Shown here: positions 1-7,781 of the stretch, one piece after another
Position numbering within the stretch: position 1 is the stretch's first letter
Layout of the letters: each line of letters begins with the position of its first letter
Virus record (IMG/VR): IMGVR_UViG_3300028883_000074
Location: 1 to 43,702 of that record
Length of the DNA: 43,702 bases
Strand: one strand, 5' to 3'
Source: a virus
Position numbers and translations under genes: made by a program
Notes under the pieces: model-generated
The model's database searches: none
The model's input: the letters and a program-made list of their open reading frames with translations, nothing else
Told to the model about the DNA's origin: nothing

Positions 1-1
1 G

Positions 2-1135
2 CTAAGTATGCAGTCATTCGGCAGGTACGCCTTCAATAAATCCCATAGCGTTGCGTACTCGCTTATAACATACATGTGCTTGTATCTTAAGGCGAATTAT
101 CCAGCTGAGTGGTGGGCTGCTGCTATGACTGCATGCCACCAAGAGAAGTTACCATTGTATATGAGTGCCGCTAAGAAGGATGAGGTGAAGTTTGGTGTTT
201 TAGATGTTTGTAGGTTGACTGACTATTTTACTGTTCATGGTGATGAGGTCACTATTGGTATTCAGTCTATTAAGGGTATTGGTGCTTCTGTTGCCGAGCC
301 TTTTACCAAGGCCTACGGTACTTCCTTTACTAGTTTGGAGGAGGTTATAGAGAAGTGCGGTAAGAAGAAAACGGTTTTTGAGCGTCTTATTAAGTTAGGT
401 GCTTTTGATAAGTTGTATGCTAATAAGAAGGCTTTGTGGTATTATTATGTTTGGAAGTATTCTAAGGATAAGAATACCAAGGAGTTGCGTGAAGAAATTG
501 CTTCTTGGTTTAAGCTTAGTGATGATAAGTTGCAGGAGATTCGTGATAAGAAGATTGCTGAGTATAAGGAGTGGTATCCGAAGCGGAAGAAGTTGCCTAA
601 GAAGGTTGAGTTTTTTACTCCGAAGATAGATCCTTCTTATGAGGATATTAGTGCTCGTGTCGAGGATTTTGATTTGCGCGAACAGTTGGATATTGAGAAG
701 GAGTATTTGGGTTATTATTGGCATTCTCCTTTGGATTTGTACCGTACTACGGGCTATACGATACAGAAGTGTATTGATAATGCCAAGCAGGAGAGTGATG
801 AGATTATTCAGAAGCTTGAGGTTGTTATTGAGAAGGTTGAGCCTAGAAAATCTAAGAAGGGCAATCCATATTATGCTCTTAGAGTCACGGATGGTGTGCA
901 GACTGCTGATATTGTTTGTTGGGCTGATATTTTTTCTGCGAATAAGGGTCTTATGAAGGTTGATAATGGGATTTACATAGATGGTATTATTTATAATGTA
1001 CCTAGGAAGAGTTTTAGGTTCAGTAATAATACTGATATTATTCGTCTTATGAGGGCTGATATTGAGGATGAGGAGGAGCCTTTGAGTCCTGATGATTTAC
1101 AGAGGGTTAGAGATGAGGATTATCCGTTATGGTAG
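2..1135 (+). CDS. dnaE: DNA polymerase III alpha subunit (DnaE-like), C-terminal part
   Basis: The reading frame is already open at the window edge, so this is the 3' part (377 codons) of a longer gene. Its first residues, SFGRYAFNKSHSVAYSLI, then KANYPAEWWAA, match the conserved end of the PolIII alpha fingers region. A helix-hairpin-helix follows (IGIQSIKGIGAS, about residues 84-97 counted from the first visible Met). Next comes the DnaE-type segment EKEYLGYYWHSPLD (about 230-243), and an OB-fold-like beta region at about 268-330. The enzyme would be the main replicative polymerase, acting with the helicase, primase and SSB encoded downstream. The catalytic palm aspartates and any PHP domain lie outside the window. 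The stop overlaps the next gene by 7 bases. Confidence 0.93.
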   Translation, partial: LSMQSFGRYAFNKSHSVAYSLITYMCLYLKANYPAEWWAAAMTACHQEKLPLYMSAAKKDEVKFGVLDVCRLTDYFTVHGDEVTIGIQSIKGIGASVAEPFTKAYGTSFTSLEEVIEKCGKKKTVFERLIKLGAFDKLYANKKALWYYYVWKYSKDKNTKELREEIASWFKLSDDKLQEIRDKKIAEYKEWYPKRKKLPKKVEFFTPKIDPSYEDISARVEDFDLREQLDIEKEYLGYYWHSPLDLYRTTGYTIQKCIDNAKQESDEIIQKLEVVIEKVEPRKSKKGNPYYALRVTDGVQTADIVCWADIFSANKGLMKVDNGIYIDGIIYNVPRKSFRFSNNTDIIRLMRADIEDEEEPLSPDDLQRVRDEDYPLW

Positions 1136-1404
1136 CTTATTGTGATCCTAAGACTAAGAAGGCTGTTGGTATTAGGTGTGATTTATGCAATAAGATTTTG
1201 ACTAAGAAATTTGAGTATTTGAGTGTGAATTTTGATATGGTTGAGGTGGATTGTGTTGTTCAGAGGTCTGGGCCTAAATCTGTTGATGAGAGATTGATTA
1301 ATCTTGATATCTGCACATTGTGTTATAATGAGATTAAGGAGCGTGTGTTGGTAAATATTCGGAAACGGGAAAAAGAAAAATCAGATTGGACCACTAGCAC
1401 ATGA
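1129..1404 (+). CDS. Small zinc-finger protein, unknown function
   Basis: A 91-residue protein with two CxxC pairs (C17/C20 in RCDLC and C62/C65 in CTLC), which probably coordinate one zinc ion. Its tail is lysine-rich. It starts inside the end of the polymerase gene (7-base overlap) and ends in an ATGA overlap with the next gene, so it is probably translated as part of the same operon. The zinc pairs and position suggest a nucleic-acid or protein-binding accessory of the replication module. No specific family is recognised. Confidence that it is a real gene is high; its function is unknown. Confidence 0.75.
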   Translation: MVAYCDPKTKKAVGIRCDLCNKILTKKFEYLSVNFDMVEVDCVVQRSGPKSVDERLINLDICTLCYNEIKERVLVNIRKREKEKSDWTTST

Positions 1405-1760
1405 ATGTCTTCGATAGAATACAGGTCACTATAAACAAACATGACCTAGATGCTCGACCCATAGAATTCGAAATGGATGCTGATCAGAATCCTGTTAGTG
1501 TTATTTCTTATGAGACGACGTGTCCTGCATGTGGTGGTATGGTTCAGTTTAGGTTGACGGATGTCGATAAGAGGGATGATAGGTATTTGGTTGGGTGTTC
1601 TGATTGTGGTTCTGTACCGCCGAAGATTCCTAAGAAAGATAAGGTTGTTGTTGCTAAAGAGGGTCAGGTGGTTGATGAGGTCAGGGCTGTTTCTGAACCT
1701 ACTGAGTATCCTTTTTGTGATCCTATTTCTATTGGTGTTTTTAAACCGGATCAATTATGA
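1401..1760 (+). CDS. Zinc-ribbon protein, unknown function
   Basis: A 119-residue protein with a central zinc ribbon (C41-P-A-C44 and C66-S-D-C69) between short beta-rich flanks. Its start overlaps the preceding stop in an ATGA and its own stop overlaps the next start the same way, so the genes at 1129-2677 look translationally coupled. The first 60 or so bases are A/C-rich and the rest is strongly G/T-rich, a pattern seen in several genes here. A role as a small nucleic-acid-binding accessory is inferred from the zinc ribbon alone. Confidence 0.75.
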   Translation: MNVFDRIQVTINKHDLDARPIEFEMDADQNPVSVISYETTCPACGGMVQFRLTDVDKRDDRYLVGCSDCGSVPPKIPKKDKVVVAKEGQVVDEVRAVSEPTEYPFCDPISIGVFKPDQL

Positions 1761-2677
1761 ACTTGATTCTTGGTAGTGGTGTTGTTGGTTTGGTTGCTAG
1801 GCATATTTTGGGGCCGGAGTGGGTTTTGGTTCCTTTTGGTAGGTCTAGATATTATAGTCACGATATCCCCTTTTCTGATAATTATATTACTATTGATAGT
1901 GATGTTGATGATTTTATAGAGGAGTTTAACAAAGATAGACCTATTTTGTTTTATAAGAGGCCTTTTTCTCATACTGGCCAGTTGATGTATCAGGAGGTTC
2001 CTTTAACTGTTGATTCGTATTTGAGTAAGGTTTATGGTGATGCTATTCCGAGTGTTGCTGATAAGTTGTTGAAGACAAATCTGACTGTGTATTCTATTAC
2101 TTGTCTTGAATTGAATCGTAGTTTGTCTAGGATTTATATTGATGAGATTAATAGTCGGGTTGCTTCTCAGGGTAAGGTGGTTAGTATTAGGTTGTCGGAT
2201 AAGACTGTTTCTTGTGAGAATCAGGTTTTGTCTTTTGACAATATTGTATCGACTATTCCTTTGAATGCTTTATATGATTATTGTAATTTGTCTTGTGATT
2301 TGAGGTCTAAGGATACTTGTTTTTATTGGATTAGGTCTGATAAGGTTGATTTGGAGGGTGCTGAGACTAGTTTGGTTTGTGATTCTAATATTGCTTTTTA
2401 TAAGGTTTATAAGATTTCTGCGAATGATTATATTTTTTGTACTTTCGAGCCTTTAGATAATCCTTTGTCTTATTTTGGTCAGTTTATTGGGTATAATTTT
2501 GATCTTATGGAGGCTAGGAGGATTAAGGAGTGTTTTCCTTTGGGAGATCCTCCGGATTCTTCGTTATTGGATTCTTATAATATTTTCTGTGTTGGTAGCA
2601 ATGCTGAGTGGGATGATTTTAGGAATATTTCTTCTTGTATTAAGAGGTTACTCGGTTATAGTGGAAGGTTTAAGTGA
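1757..2677 (+). CDS. FAD/NAD(P)-binding Rossmann protein, amine-oxidase / UDP-galactopyranose-mutase-like
   Basis: A 306-residue protein that begins directly with a dinucleotide-binding motif, MNLILGSGVVGLVARHIL (GxGxxG at residues 6-11), as in FAD-dependent oxidoreductases. A later segment, FDNIVSTIPLNAL, resembles the second conserved strand of the amine-oxidase and UDP-galactopyranose-mutase families ('stTiPl'). It is shorter than typical mutases (about 370-390 residues by general knowledge), so substrate assignment is not possible. It is coupled by ATGA to the zinc-ribbon gene before it. Its 3' end overlaps the convergent minus-strand gene by 30 bases. It could act on a nucleotide sugar, since a glycosyltransferase occurs at 19082, or on another redox substrate. 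The Rossmann assignment is fairly secure and the function is not. Confidence 0.65.
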   Translation: MNLILGSGVVGLVARHILGPEWVLVPFGRSRYYSHDIPFSDNYITIDSDVDDFIEEFNKDRPILFYKRPFSHTGQLMYQEVPLTVDSYLSKVYGDAIPSVADKLLKTNLTVYSITCLELNRSLSRIYIDEINSRVASQGKVVSIRLSDKTVSCENQVLSFDNIVSTIPLNALYDYCNLSCDLRSKDTCFYWIRSDKVDLEGAETSLVCDSNIAFYKVYKISANDYIFCTFEPLDNPLSYFGQFIGYNFDLMEARRIKECFPLGDPPDSSLLDSYNIFCVGSNAEWDDFRNISSCIKRLLGYSGRFK

Positions 2678-3031
2678 GTAATATGTGATTCCTTTTGATT
2701 TTCTTTTCTTTATTTCCCAATGTGCTCCTTCTTGTTTTATTTTGTTTTTTAATCTTAATATTAGGCTTGATGATGTTTTGGCTTTACTTATTTCCATCAG
2801 ATCCTCTGTGGGTACTTCTAGTCCTTCGTTGGTGGCCTCCATGAGTAGTTGGAATGCTTTGTCTATGTGTACTTCTGCTCGTTTCTTTTTTCCTTTTTCT
2901 ATTAGTTCTTTTTGTGTTTTGGCTTCCTTTATTGCTTCGTCGATGTTTTTTGTTGTTTTTTCGTCTTTGTCGGGGATACTTGTATCGGTTAGGCCGAGGT
3001 CTAGCGTGATTATCTGCATTTTCTTTTTCAT
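2648..3031 (-). CDS. Hypothetical charged protein (minus-strand island 1)
   Basis: A 127-residue protein rich in Lys and Glu. It has a helical middle (KTQKELIEKGKKKRAEVHI) and a basic, possibly beta-rich end (HWEIKKRKSKGITYYSLKP). The charged, low-hydrophobic composition makes it the real gene here; the overlapping + frame is Phe/Ser/Cys-rich and looks like a shadow. An AGGT lies about 7 bases before the chosen ATG. A second in-frame ATG five codons in (MQIITLDLG) is an alternative start. Its 3' end overlaps the FAD gene by 30 bases, and 30 bases separate its start from the + gene at 3062. No family is recognised. Confidence 0.65.
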   Translation of the reverse strand: MKKKMQIITLDLGLTDTSIPDKDEKTTKNIDEAIKEAKTQKELIEKGKKKRAEVHIDKAFQLLMEATNEGLEVPTEDLMEISKAKTSSSLILRLKNKIKQEGAHWEIKKRKSKGITYYSLKPSTITE

Positions 3032-3061
3032 GAGAGTACCTAACCTTAGGAGGATCGATTC

Positions 3062-3844
3062 ATGAAATTCGACAAGTGTTGTATCGTATGTGGGTGTAGT
3101 GATTCATCCAAACTAAACACTGTTATCCAATTAAAACATTCTGGAAATATTTATCCGGTGGCGTTATGTGATGACCACGAAGAAACTTCGCCAAAAAATG
3201 TTCGTGAGTTAATAGAGAAAAAATTGGAGGAGGTTGAAAAGGCTTTAATTGTTCTGAGGAATGCGGGTATGTCCGTGTCCCAGGGTGGGGTTATTACGGT
3301 TGTAGAATCTACCAAGACGGAGGAGATACCAGATCCGGAGCCGGAACCAGAACCAGAACAAGAGGACGTGCCAAAACGCAGGAGCAAGGTTATTAAGTCA
3401 TCACCGAAAAAGGTTATGAAAGCTAAGTCTATTAGTGGTGTTGTTGATGGTGTAAAGATTGATGCCGGTGAGAGTATTGATCCAGATTCTATTGTTAGTG
3501 AAGAACTTAAGCATAATACAGATGCTAGTATTAAGAAGATAAGGGCTCAGGTTACTAAGACTGGGAGGTACAGTAGTAAGTCCGGTAGACAGATTGAGAT
3601 TCCTTCTCATATTAGGGATAATGCCGGTGGTAAGACTGATATAATTATTGTAGAGACTGATGACTCCCTGATTAAACAAAGACAACAGGCCATGAATATG
3701 GCAAGTGAGGGCTCTAGCCATAAGATGCAGAATTATGGTATGCGTGTCTGCCCATTGTGCAAAGGAACTAGTATTAGGAAAGTCAGGGGGGAGAATACGA
3801 AGTGTCCGAAATGTCAGGGTATTGGGGTTATATCAAATATATGA
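3062..3844 (+). CDS. Two-ended zinc-binding protein with acidic EP-rich linker
   Basis: A 260-residue protein. The N-terminus has a Cys/His cluster (CCIVCGC near residue 7, then CDDH at 36-39), and a helix follows. A PEPEPEPE-type acidic linker covers about residues 91-105. The C-terminus is a DnaJ-like or UvrA-like zinc ribbon (CPLCKGT then CPKCQGIG). The start is fixed by a strong SD (AGGAGGA) 7-8 bases upstream. Zinc modules at both ends joined by a flexible linker suggest a scaffold or nucleic-acid adaptor. The acidic PE repeats resemble those in the SSB at 11642. No orthologue is recognised. Confidence 0.75.
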   Translation: MKFDKCCIVCGCSDSSKLNTVIQLKHSGNIYPVALCDDHEETSPKNVRELIEKKLEEVEKALIVLRNAGMSVSQGGVITVVESTKTEEIPDPEPEPEPEQEDVPKRRSKVIKSSPKKVMKAKSISGVVDGVKIDAGESIDPDSIVSEELKHNTDASIKKIRAQVTKTGRYSSKSGRQIEIPSHIRDNAGGKTDIIIVETDDSLIKQRQQAMNMASEGSSHKMQNYGMRVCPLCKGTSIRKVRGENTKCPKCQGIGVISNI

Positions 3845-3866
3845 TAACTGATTTGGAGGATTATAA

Positions 3867-4532
3867 ATGTCTTCGCGTGTGCTTACGCCGAAAGAGATAG
3901 CTAACCTGATATCCGAGGATCTCTCTCTAAATAACGGTCTATTGATTGAGGCAGGTGATGTCGGTCATCTTCCGCCTGGCGTAAAGAAGATGCCTTTACC
4001 AAGCACGAAACAAGGCTTGGAACCTACTGTCTATAAGGGACAGATGTTTTATCTCGGTGGTTCCGTTCCGTTAGAATATATTCCGAGTGGCGAGGTAGAT
4101 TCGTCTGGTGCTGTTGTGAGGGACTCGCCAGTAAAATCTAGAAGACCGATGTTTAGTCTTGGTACGGATAATAAATTTGAGTTAGTTGGCTATGTTTATG
4201 ATGATGGTAAGGTGGAACTTACTGGTAGTAGTGCTCCGTATGATCCTAAGTTGGGTAGGCCTAAGGGTCCTGGTGGTGCCTCGGTTAAGTGTATTAGGGT
4301 CATAGAGAAGGATCCGAAGACGGGGACTAGGACGGTTAGGTATTGTAAGCCGGAGTTGAGGAGTAGGATGGAGAAGTTTGCTAGTAGTAGAAGCAAGAGA
4401 GGTATTGAGGTTGAGATTAAGGATATGACTATGGTTCCACGTGTTAGTGACAATAATGAATATTTGGAGAAGCTTAAAGCTGCCGGCAAGAGTACGGCTG
4501 TTCCGTTGGATTGTAAGCCTAGAGCTCTCTAG
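3867..4532 (+). CDS. Hypothetical protein
   Basis: A 221-residue protein preceded by a GGAGG ribosome-binding site. It has no recognised motif. It contains a proline/glycine-rich middle (KLGRPKGPGGAS) and a basic helix (RSRMEKFASSRSKRG) and is probably soluble. It lies between the zinc protein and a block of minus-strand genes, and its last 14 bases overlap the convergent gene ending at 4519. Function cannot be inferred. Confidence 0.7.
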   Translation: MSSRVLTPKEIANLISEDLSLNNGLLIEAGDVGHLPPGVKKMPLPSTKQGLEPTVYKGQMFYLGGSVPLEYIPSGEVDSSGAVVRDSPVKSRRPMFSLGTDNKFELVGYVYDDGKVELTGSSAPYDPKLGRPKGPGGASVKCIRVIEKDPKTGTRTVRYCKPELRSRMEKFASSRSKRGIEVEIKDMTMVPRVSDNNEYLEKLKAAGKSTAVPLDCKPRAL

Positions 4533-4962
4533 ATGGCATTATTAGTGGGAATCTTATTGTTGGTATTGGGAAGGGTGTTGTACTAGTTCCTATATTTCCG
4601 CTTTTTGTTCTCCATAGGTCATACAATTTGGTGTTTAGGTATTTTAGTGGTTTTGATATTGCTTTGTTAACGAAGAAGTAGATACTTTTTCTTTCTATAT
4701 AGTCAGAGAATGATTTTTGATGTAGGTCGAATCTGCCGTTTTGTATCTCGTAAACTAGGTATACGTCGTATTCGGATTGTTTTATTCCTAATGTTATTAC
4801 TGACTGTTTTATTGTTTTGTTTAGATTAAATCTGAGCATGTCGAATTTATTTCTGTTTGTATTGCAGATTTGGTCTATTTTGGCTATTTCTATACGGTTT
4901 GTGAGGCTGAATTGTTTTTGTTCTTGTGGGAATGTTTGTTCTGTTGGGCAGTTACAGGACAT
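4519..4962 (-). CDS. Hypothetical protein (minus-strand island 2, third gene)
   Basis: A 147-residue protein read leftwards. It starts MSCNCPTEQTF, is rich in Asn, Ile and Lys, and contains a segment with tyrosines (SEYDVYLVYEIQNGRFDL) that may be a beta hairpin. Its ATG overlaps the stop of the upstream minus-strand gene (TAATG on the minus strand), so the three genes of this island are probably co-translated. It ends inside the + gene at 3867 by 14 bases. No family is recognised. Confidence 0.65.
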   Translation of the reverse strand: MSCNCPTEQTFPQEQKQFSLTNRIEIAKIDQICNTNRNKFDMLRFNLNKTIKQSVITLGIKQSEYDVYLVYEIQNGRFDLHQKSFSDYIERKSIYFFVNKAISKPLKYLNTKLYDLWRTKSGNIGTSTTPFPIPTIRFPLIMPSREL

Positions 4963-5204
4963 TATATTGCTTTCATGAAGGAGCCACCGAAGTATTTCTT
5001 ATATCTGGGTTTTCCTTCTATGTAGGCGTCGTAATGTCCTCCTTGATATGGTCCGCCTGCGCTGGGGGTAGGTCTTGATGGTGATGTGGTGTTCATAGAG
5101 ATGTCTTTGTTGATATATTGTTGTTTTTTGGACAGTGGTTTTAGTGTTGTGCTTGTTTCCATGTCCATTTCTATAGGAGCTTTGTGGAGGTTATCCAATT
5201 TCAT
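4962..5204 (-). CDS. Small hypothetical protein (minus-strand island 2, second gene)
   Basis: An 80-residue polar protein, probably disordered in the middle (TSPSRPTPSAGGPYQGGHYD). An ATG start at 5204 is chosen. A GTG at 5228 would add eight residues, and neither has a clear SD, so initiation may depend on coupling to the overlapping upstream gene. The stop overlaps the next ATG by one base. Function is unknown; the Gly/Pro/Tyr-rich centre could suggest a virion or adaptor peptide, but nothing in the sequence proves it. Confidence 0.5.
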   Translation of the reverse strand: MKLDNLHKAPIEMDMETSTTLKPLSKKQQYINKDISMNTTSPSRPTPSAGGPYQGGHYDAYIEGKPRYKKYFGGSFMKAI

Positions 5205-5676
5205 TGTTGTCTGGGGCTGGCCCACCACCTGTGAAGGGTTTGGTGTTTTCTGCTTTTCTGTTGTTTGCGTTTCTTGTCATGTCTGCGATGTCGTTTATGT
5301 TGATGTTCCAGCCTGCTTCTTTTTCTTCGAAGTCTTCTTTTTTGAATTCTTCTTTTATTTTCTCTATTGCTTCTAGTGCTTTTTTGCGTTCTTCTGTGGG
5401 TATTCCTATAGCTGTTAGTCTTTTTTCTAGTGCTATTGGGAAGGTTGGATCGTCTAGGTATTTGTAGCTGTGGATGTCTCTGAATGCGGAGGTCAGGCTT
5501 TCATAGAATGCGGATTCGGTTAGTTCTAGGGCATAGGCGTATTCTATGTTGTGCCATTGGTGTTCGAATCCGTGGGAGGTTTCTTTGTGGTCTGTTTTGA
5601 CTATTCCTAGTTTGCTTCTTGAGTTGTCGAAGAGGTTCGATATACCTTCTATAATTTGTTTTTCTATTTGCTTCAT
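5191..5676 (-). CDS. Hypothetical helical protein (minus-strand island 2, first gene)
   Basis: A 161-residue protein beginning MKQIEKQIIEG. The ATG at 5676 is chosen because GGAG lies 8 bases upstream on the minus strand; an ATG 12 codons earlier lacks this. The protein is mostly charged helix (ERKKALEAIEKIKEEFKKED) with a flexible Gly/Pro end. It starts 34 bases from the + gene at 5711 on the other strand, so the two share a very short divergent region. No family is recognised. Confidence 0.65.
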   Translation of the reverse strand: MKQIEKQIIEGISNLFDNSRSKLGIVKTDHKETSHGFEHQWHNIEYAYALELTESAFYESLTSAFRDIHSYKYLDDPTFPIALEKRLTAIGIPTEERKKALEAIEKIKEEFKKEDFEEKEAGWNININDIADMTRNANNRKAENTKPFTGGGPAPDNNEIG

Positions 5677-5710
5677 TTTGTATTCTCCGCGTCTGTAGAT
5701 ATTTTTGATC

Positions 5711-6010
5711 ATGATTGGAAGATTTGATTTAGTTAAGCTTCGTACTGCGAAGCATGTTTCTTACCTTTCTGGCCCTGCTGGTAGGCCTGCGTCTCCAGAT
5801 GGCAATTGGATTGTTGTAGCTCGTGTGGCGGATACGAATTTTCTTGTGTGTTGTAAAGAGGGAACTACGATACAAGTCCCTGGGGATGATGTTGTTAAGG
5901 TTGCTGATTATAATTTGCAGGTTGGGCTTGATGCTTTGAAGGGCATTAAGTTTAAATCTGATCTTGGTAAGATTAGGAGATTTAGGCATGGCCAAAAAGA
6001 AGACAAATGA
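5711..6010 (+). CDS. Small beta-rich protein upstream of recA
   Basis: A 99-residue protein with the look of a small beta barrel (GRFDLVKLRT ... NWIVVARVADTNFLVCC ... IQVPGDDVVKVADYN). It has a basic tail. The ATG at 5711 is preferred over a TTG two codons earlier; no strong SD is visible. The last 23 bases overlap the start of recA, so the two are probably translated together. SH3-like small barrels often bind nucleic acid or partner proteins. The role here, perhaps as a RecA accessory, is only inferred from position. Confidence 0.6.
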   Translation: MIGRFDLVKLRTAKHVSYLSGPAGRPASPDGNWIVVARVADTNFLVCCKEGTTIQVPGDDVVKVADYNLQVGLDALKGIKFKSDLGKIRRFRHGQKEDK

Positions 6011-7049
6011 AGAGATGTTCAATGATCTTGTTGAGGGGATTGAGAAGGATTTGGGTTCGGGTGCTGTTCGTGTGGGGTTCACGGGCGGTATTGTGAAATG
6101 TAAGGCTATTTCTACTTCGTGTTTGAGTTTGGATGCTGCACTTGGTGTTGGTGGTGTTCCGATAGGCCGTATAATAGAGATTTTCGGTCCTGAGAGTAGT
6201 GGAAAGACGACATTAAGTTTGCACGTTGCGGCAGAAGCTCAGAAAAATTTCAAGGATAAGAAGGTTGCTTTTATAGATGTTGAGCATGCTATAGATCCTT
6301 TTTATGCCAGGAATATTGGTGTTGATATGGATAATCTTTTGTTTTCTCAGCCGAATAGCGCTGAGGAGGCTTTGAATTTGGTTGATCGTTTGGTTCGTTC
6401 TGGATTGTTTTCTGTCATTATTACGGATTCGGTTGCGGCTCTTACACCACAATGTGAATTAGATGGTGAGATTGGTGATCATAATGTTGGTGCTCAAGCT
6501 AGACTTATGGGCCAGGCTATGAGGAAGTTTAAGAGCATAGCTAACGAATACAGTACGGCTTTAATATTCATCAATCAGATTCGAGATAATATTGGTGGTA
6601 TGCCTGGGATGAAGACAACTACTACTCCTGGTGGCAGAGCTCTGAAGTTTCATGCTTCTGTGCGTATTGAGATTAAGAGGATTGGTTCTGAGTTTGAGGG
6701 TGCTGCACAGTCGAAGAATCGCAAGGCTATTGCGAATAAAACGGTAGCTAAGATTATTAAGAATAAGGTTGCTCCTCCTTTTCTAGATGCTTCTTTTTTG
6801 ATTTATTTTGGTGAGGGTATCAGTAGAGAGGCTGATTTGCTTAATTTGGCTGTCAAGTATAAAATCATTAAGAAGGCTGGTTCATGGTATGAGTATGGTG
6901 GTGAGAATTTTGCTAATGGTTTGAGGGAGGCTGTTTTGTATCTTAAGGAAAATAAGAAACTTGCAGATGATATTGATTCTAAGATTCGTCCTATTGTGTT
7001 GGATATCGCTGGCAGCGAAGATATAAAGGAGACAGAACAAGAGGAATGA
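5988..7049 (+). CDS. recA: RecA recombinase (bacterial type)
   Basis: A 353-residue RecA. Walker A is GPESSGKTT (residues 67-75), followed by FIDVEHAIDPFYARNIGVD with the catalytic Glu. DSVAALTP and GAQARLMGQAMRKF match the bacterial core, and NQIRDNIGGMPG plus the PGGRALKFHASVRIEI region form loop L2 and the following strand. The start at ATGGCC is fixed by AGGAGA 7 bases upstream; an upstream ATG at 5964 has none. It is closer in motif to cellular RecA than to T4 UvsX, and its length is that of the E. coli protein. It would catalyse strand exchange for repair and recombination-dependent replication, with the SSB at 11642 and possibly the small helical protein at 11155 as a loader. Its tail is acidic (ETEQEE). 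Confidence 0.96.
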   Translation: MAKKKTNEEMFNDLVEGIEKDLGSGAVRVGFTGGIVKCKAISTSCLSLDAALGVGGVPIGRIIEIFGPESSGKTTLSLHVAAEAQKNFKDKKVAFIDVEHAIDPFYARNIGVDMDNLLFSQPNSAEEALNLVDRLVRSGLFSVIITDSVAALTPQCELDGEIGDHNVGAQARLMGQAMRKFKSIANEYSTALIFINQIRDNIGGMPGMKTTTTPGGRALKFHASVRIEIKRIGSEFEGAAQSKNRKAIANKTVAKIIKNKVAPPFLDASFLIYFGEGISREADLLNLAVKYKIIKKAGSWYEYGGENFANGLREAVLYLKENKKLADDIDSKIRPIVLDIAGSEDIKETEQEE

Positions 7050-7053
7050 TAAT

Positions 7054-7779
7054 ATGTCTAAGGATAGGACGATCATCAGGCCACAGACTCCCCGGTTTGC
7101 TATCGGGGAGGTTGCTTATTTGAAGGCTTCTGCTGCTAAGGGGTTTGTTGAACCTCTCGGTGTTGCGGATGTGCGTTTTGATCCTCGTGGTTTTTATGTC
7201 TATGACATGTATCGTGAATTTAGTCGGAACTTTAATGGAACTGTAAAACCCGTACGTAAGAGGTTGATGCCGGCCTCCGTCATGGAGAGTAGTCTTGTTA
7301 CTCTTTGTGAAGCCCTGGAGTCCCAAGCCGTAATTTTGGCTAAGGAGCTTGATGATATACGCAGCAAGATTGACATGTTATGTAATGAAGTTGAAGATGA
7401 TCCTGGCGCTCAACCGGTCAGTACGGACAGGGGCCTGGTCTATCCTCCAAGGCCAAGATATGGTGTTAATAGTGTTGTCTATCTGAGGGAGAGCGCGGAG
7501 AGTTTGGGTAGACTTGAGGCTTATAGGGTATCTAATTTTAAATGGTCTAAGGATGCGAACGAATGGTTTTATAATTTTGATATTCACACTAGGCCTGAGA
7601 AGAATATGGTTGTTGGTGATCGTAATGAGATTTTGCGTGGGCATACGTTCGGTAAGGTTGAGTCTTCTTTATTGACGTTGTGCGAGGTTCTACCGTTGTG
7701 TGAGTCTTTCCTTTCTACAGCTCTGCAGAATAATGCCCGCAGAAGAACTACTTTCTGTGGGGGAACCGAAGGGGATTGA
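7054..7779 (+). CDS. Protein with an internal tandem duplication, unknown function
   Basis: A 241-residue protein made of two related halves. The first (about residues 12-90) runs PRFAIGEVAYLKASAAKGFVEP to MESSLVTLCEALE. The second (about 132-213) runs PRYGVNSVVYLRESAESLGRLE to VESSLLTLCEVLP. Each half starts with a beta-strand-rich, SH3-like-looking segment and ends with a nearly identical helix signature, ESSL-V/L-TLCE. A short charged helix joins them. It begins four bases after recA and runs into the helicase gene, so it belongs to the replication operon. Function is unknown. Confidence 0.75.
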   Translation: MSKDRTIIRPQTPRFAIGEVAYLKASAAKGFVEPLGVADVRFDPRGFYVYDMYREFSRNFNGTVKPVRKRLMPASVMESSLVTLCEALESQAVILAKELDDIRSKIDMLCNEVEDDPGAQPVSTDRGLVYPPRPRYGVNSVVYLRESAESLGRLEAYRVSNFKWSKDANEWFYNFDIHTRPEKNMVVGDRNEILRGHTFGKVESSLLTLCEVLPLCESFLSTALQNNARRRTTFCGGTEGD

Positions 7780-7781
7780 TA

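Noticed and set aside
2685-3065. + strand frame of 126 codons opposite the minus gene
   Set aside because: Phe/Ser/Cys-rich product typical of an antisense shadow; the minus frame has a charged, protein-like composition.
5561-5590. GTTCGAATCC, a tRNA T-loop-like word
   Set aside because: No acceptor, D or anticodon arms pair around it, and it lies inside a convincing minus-strand coding region.
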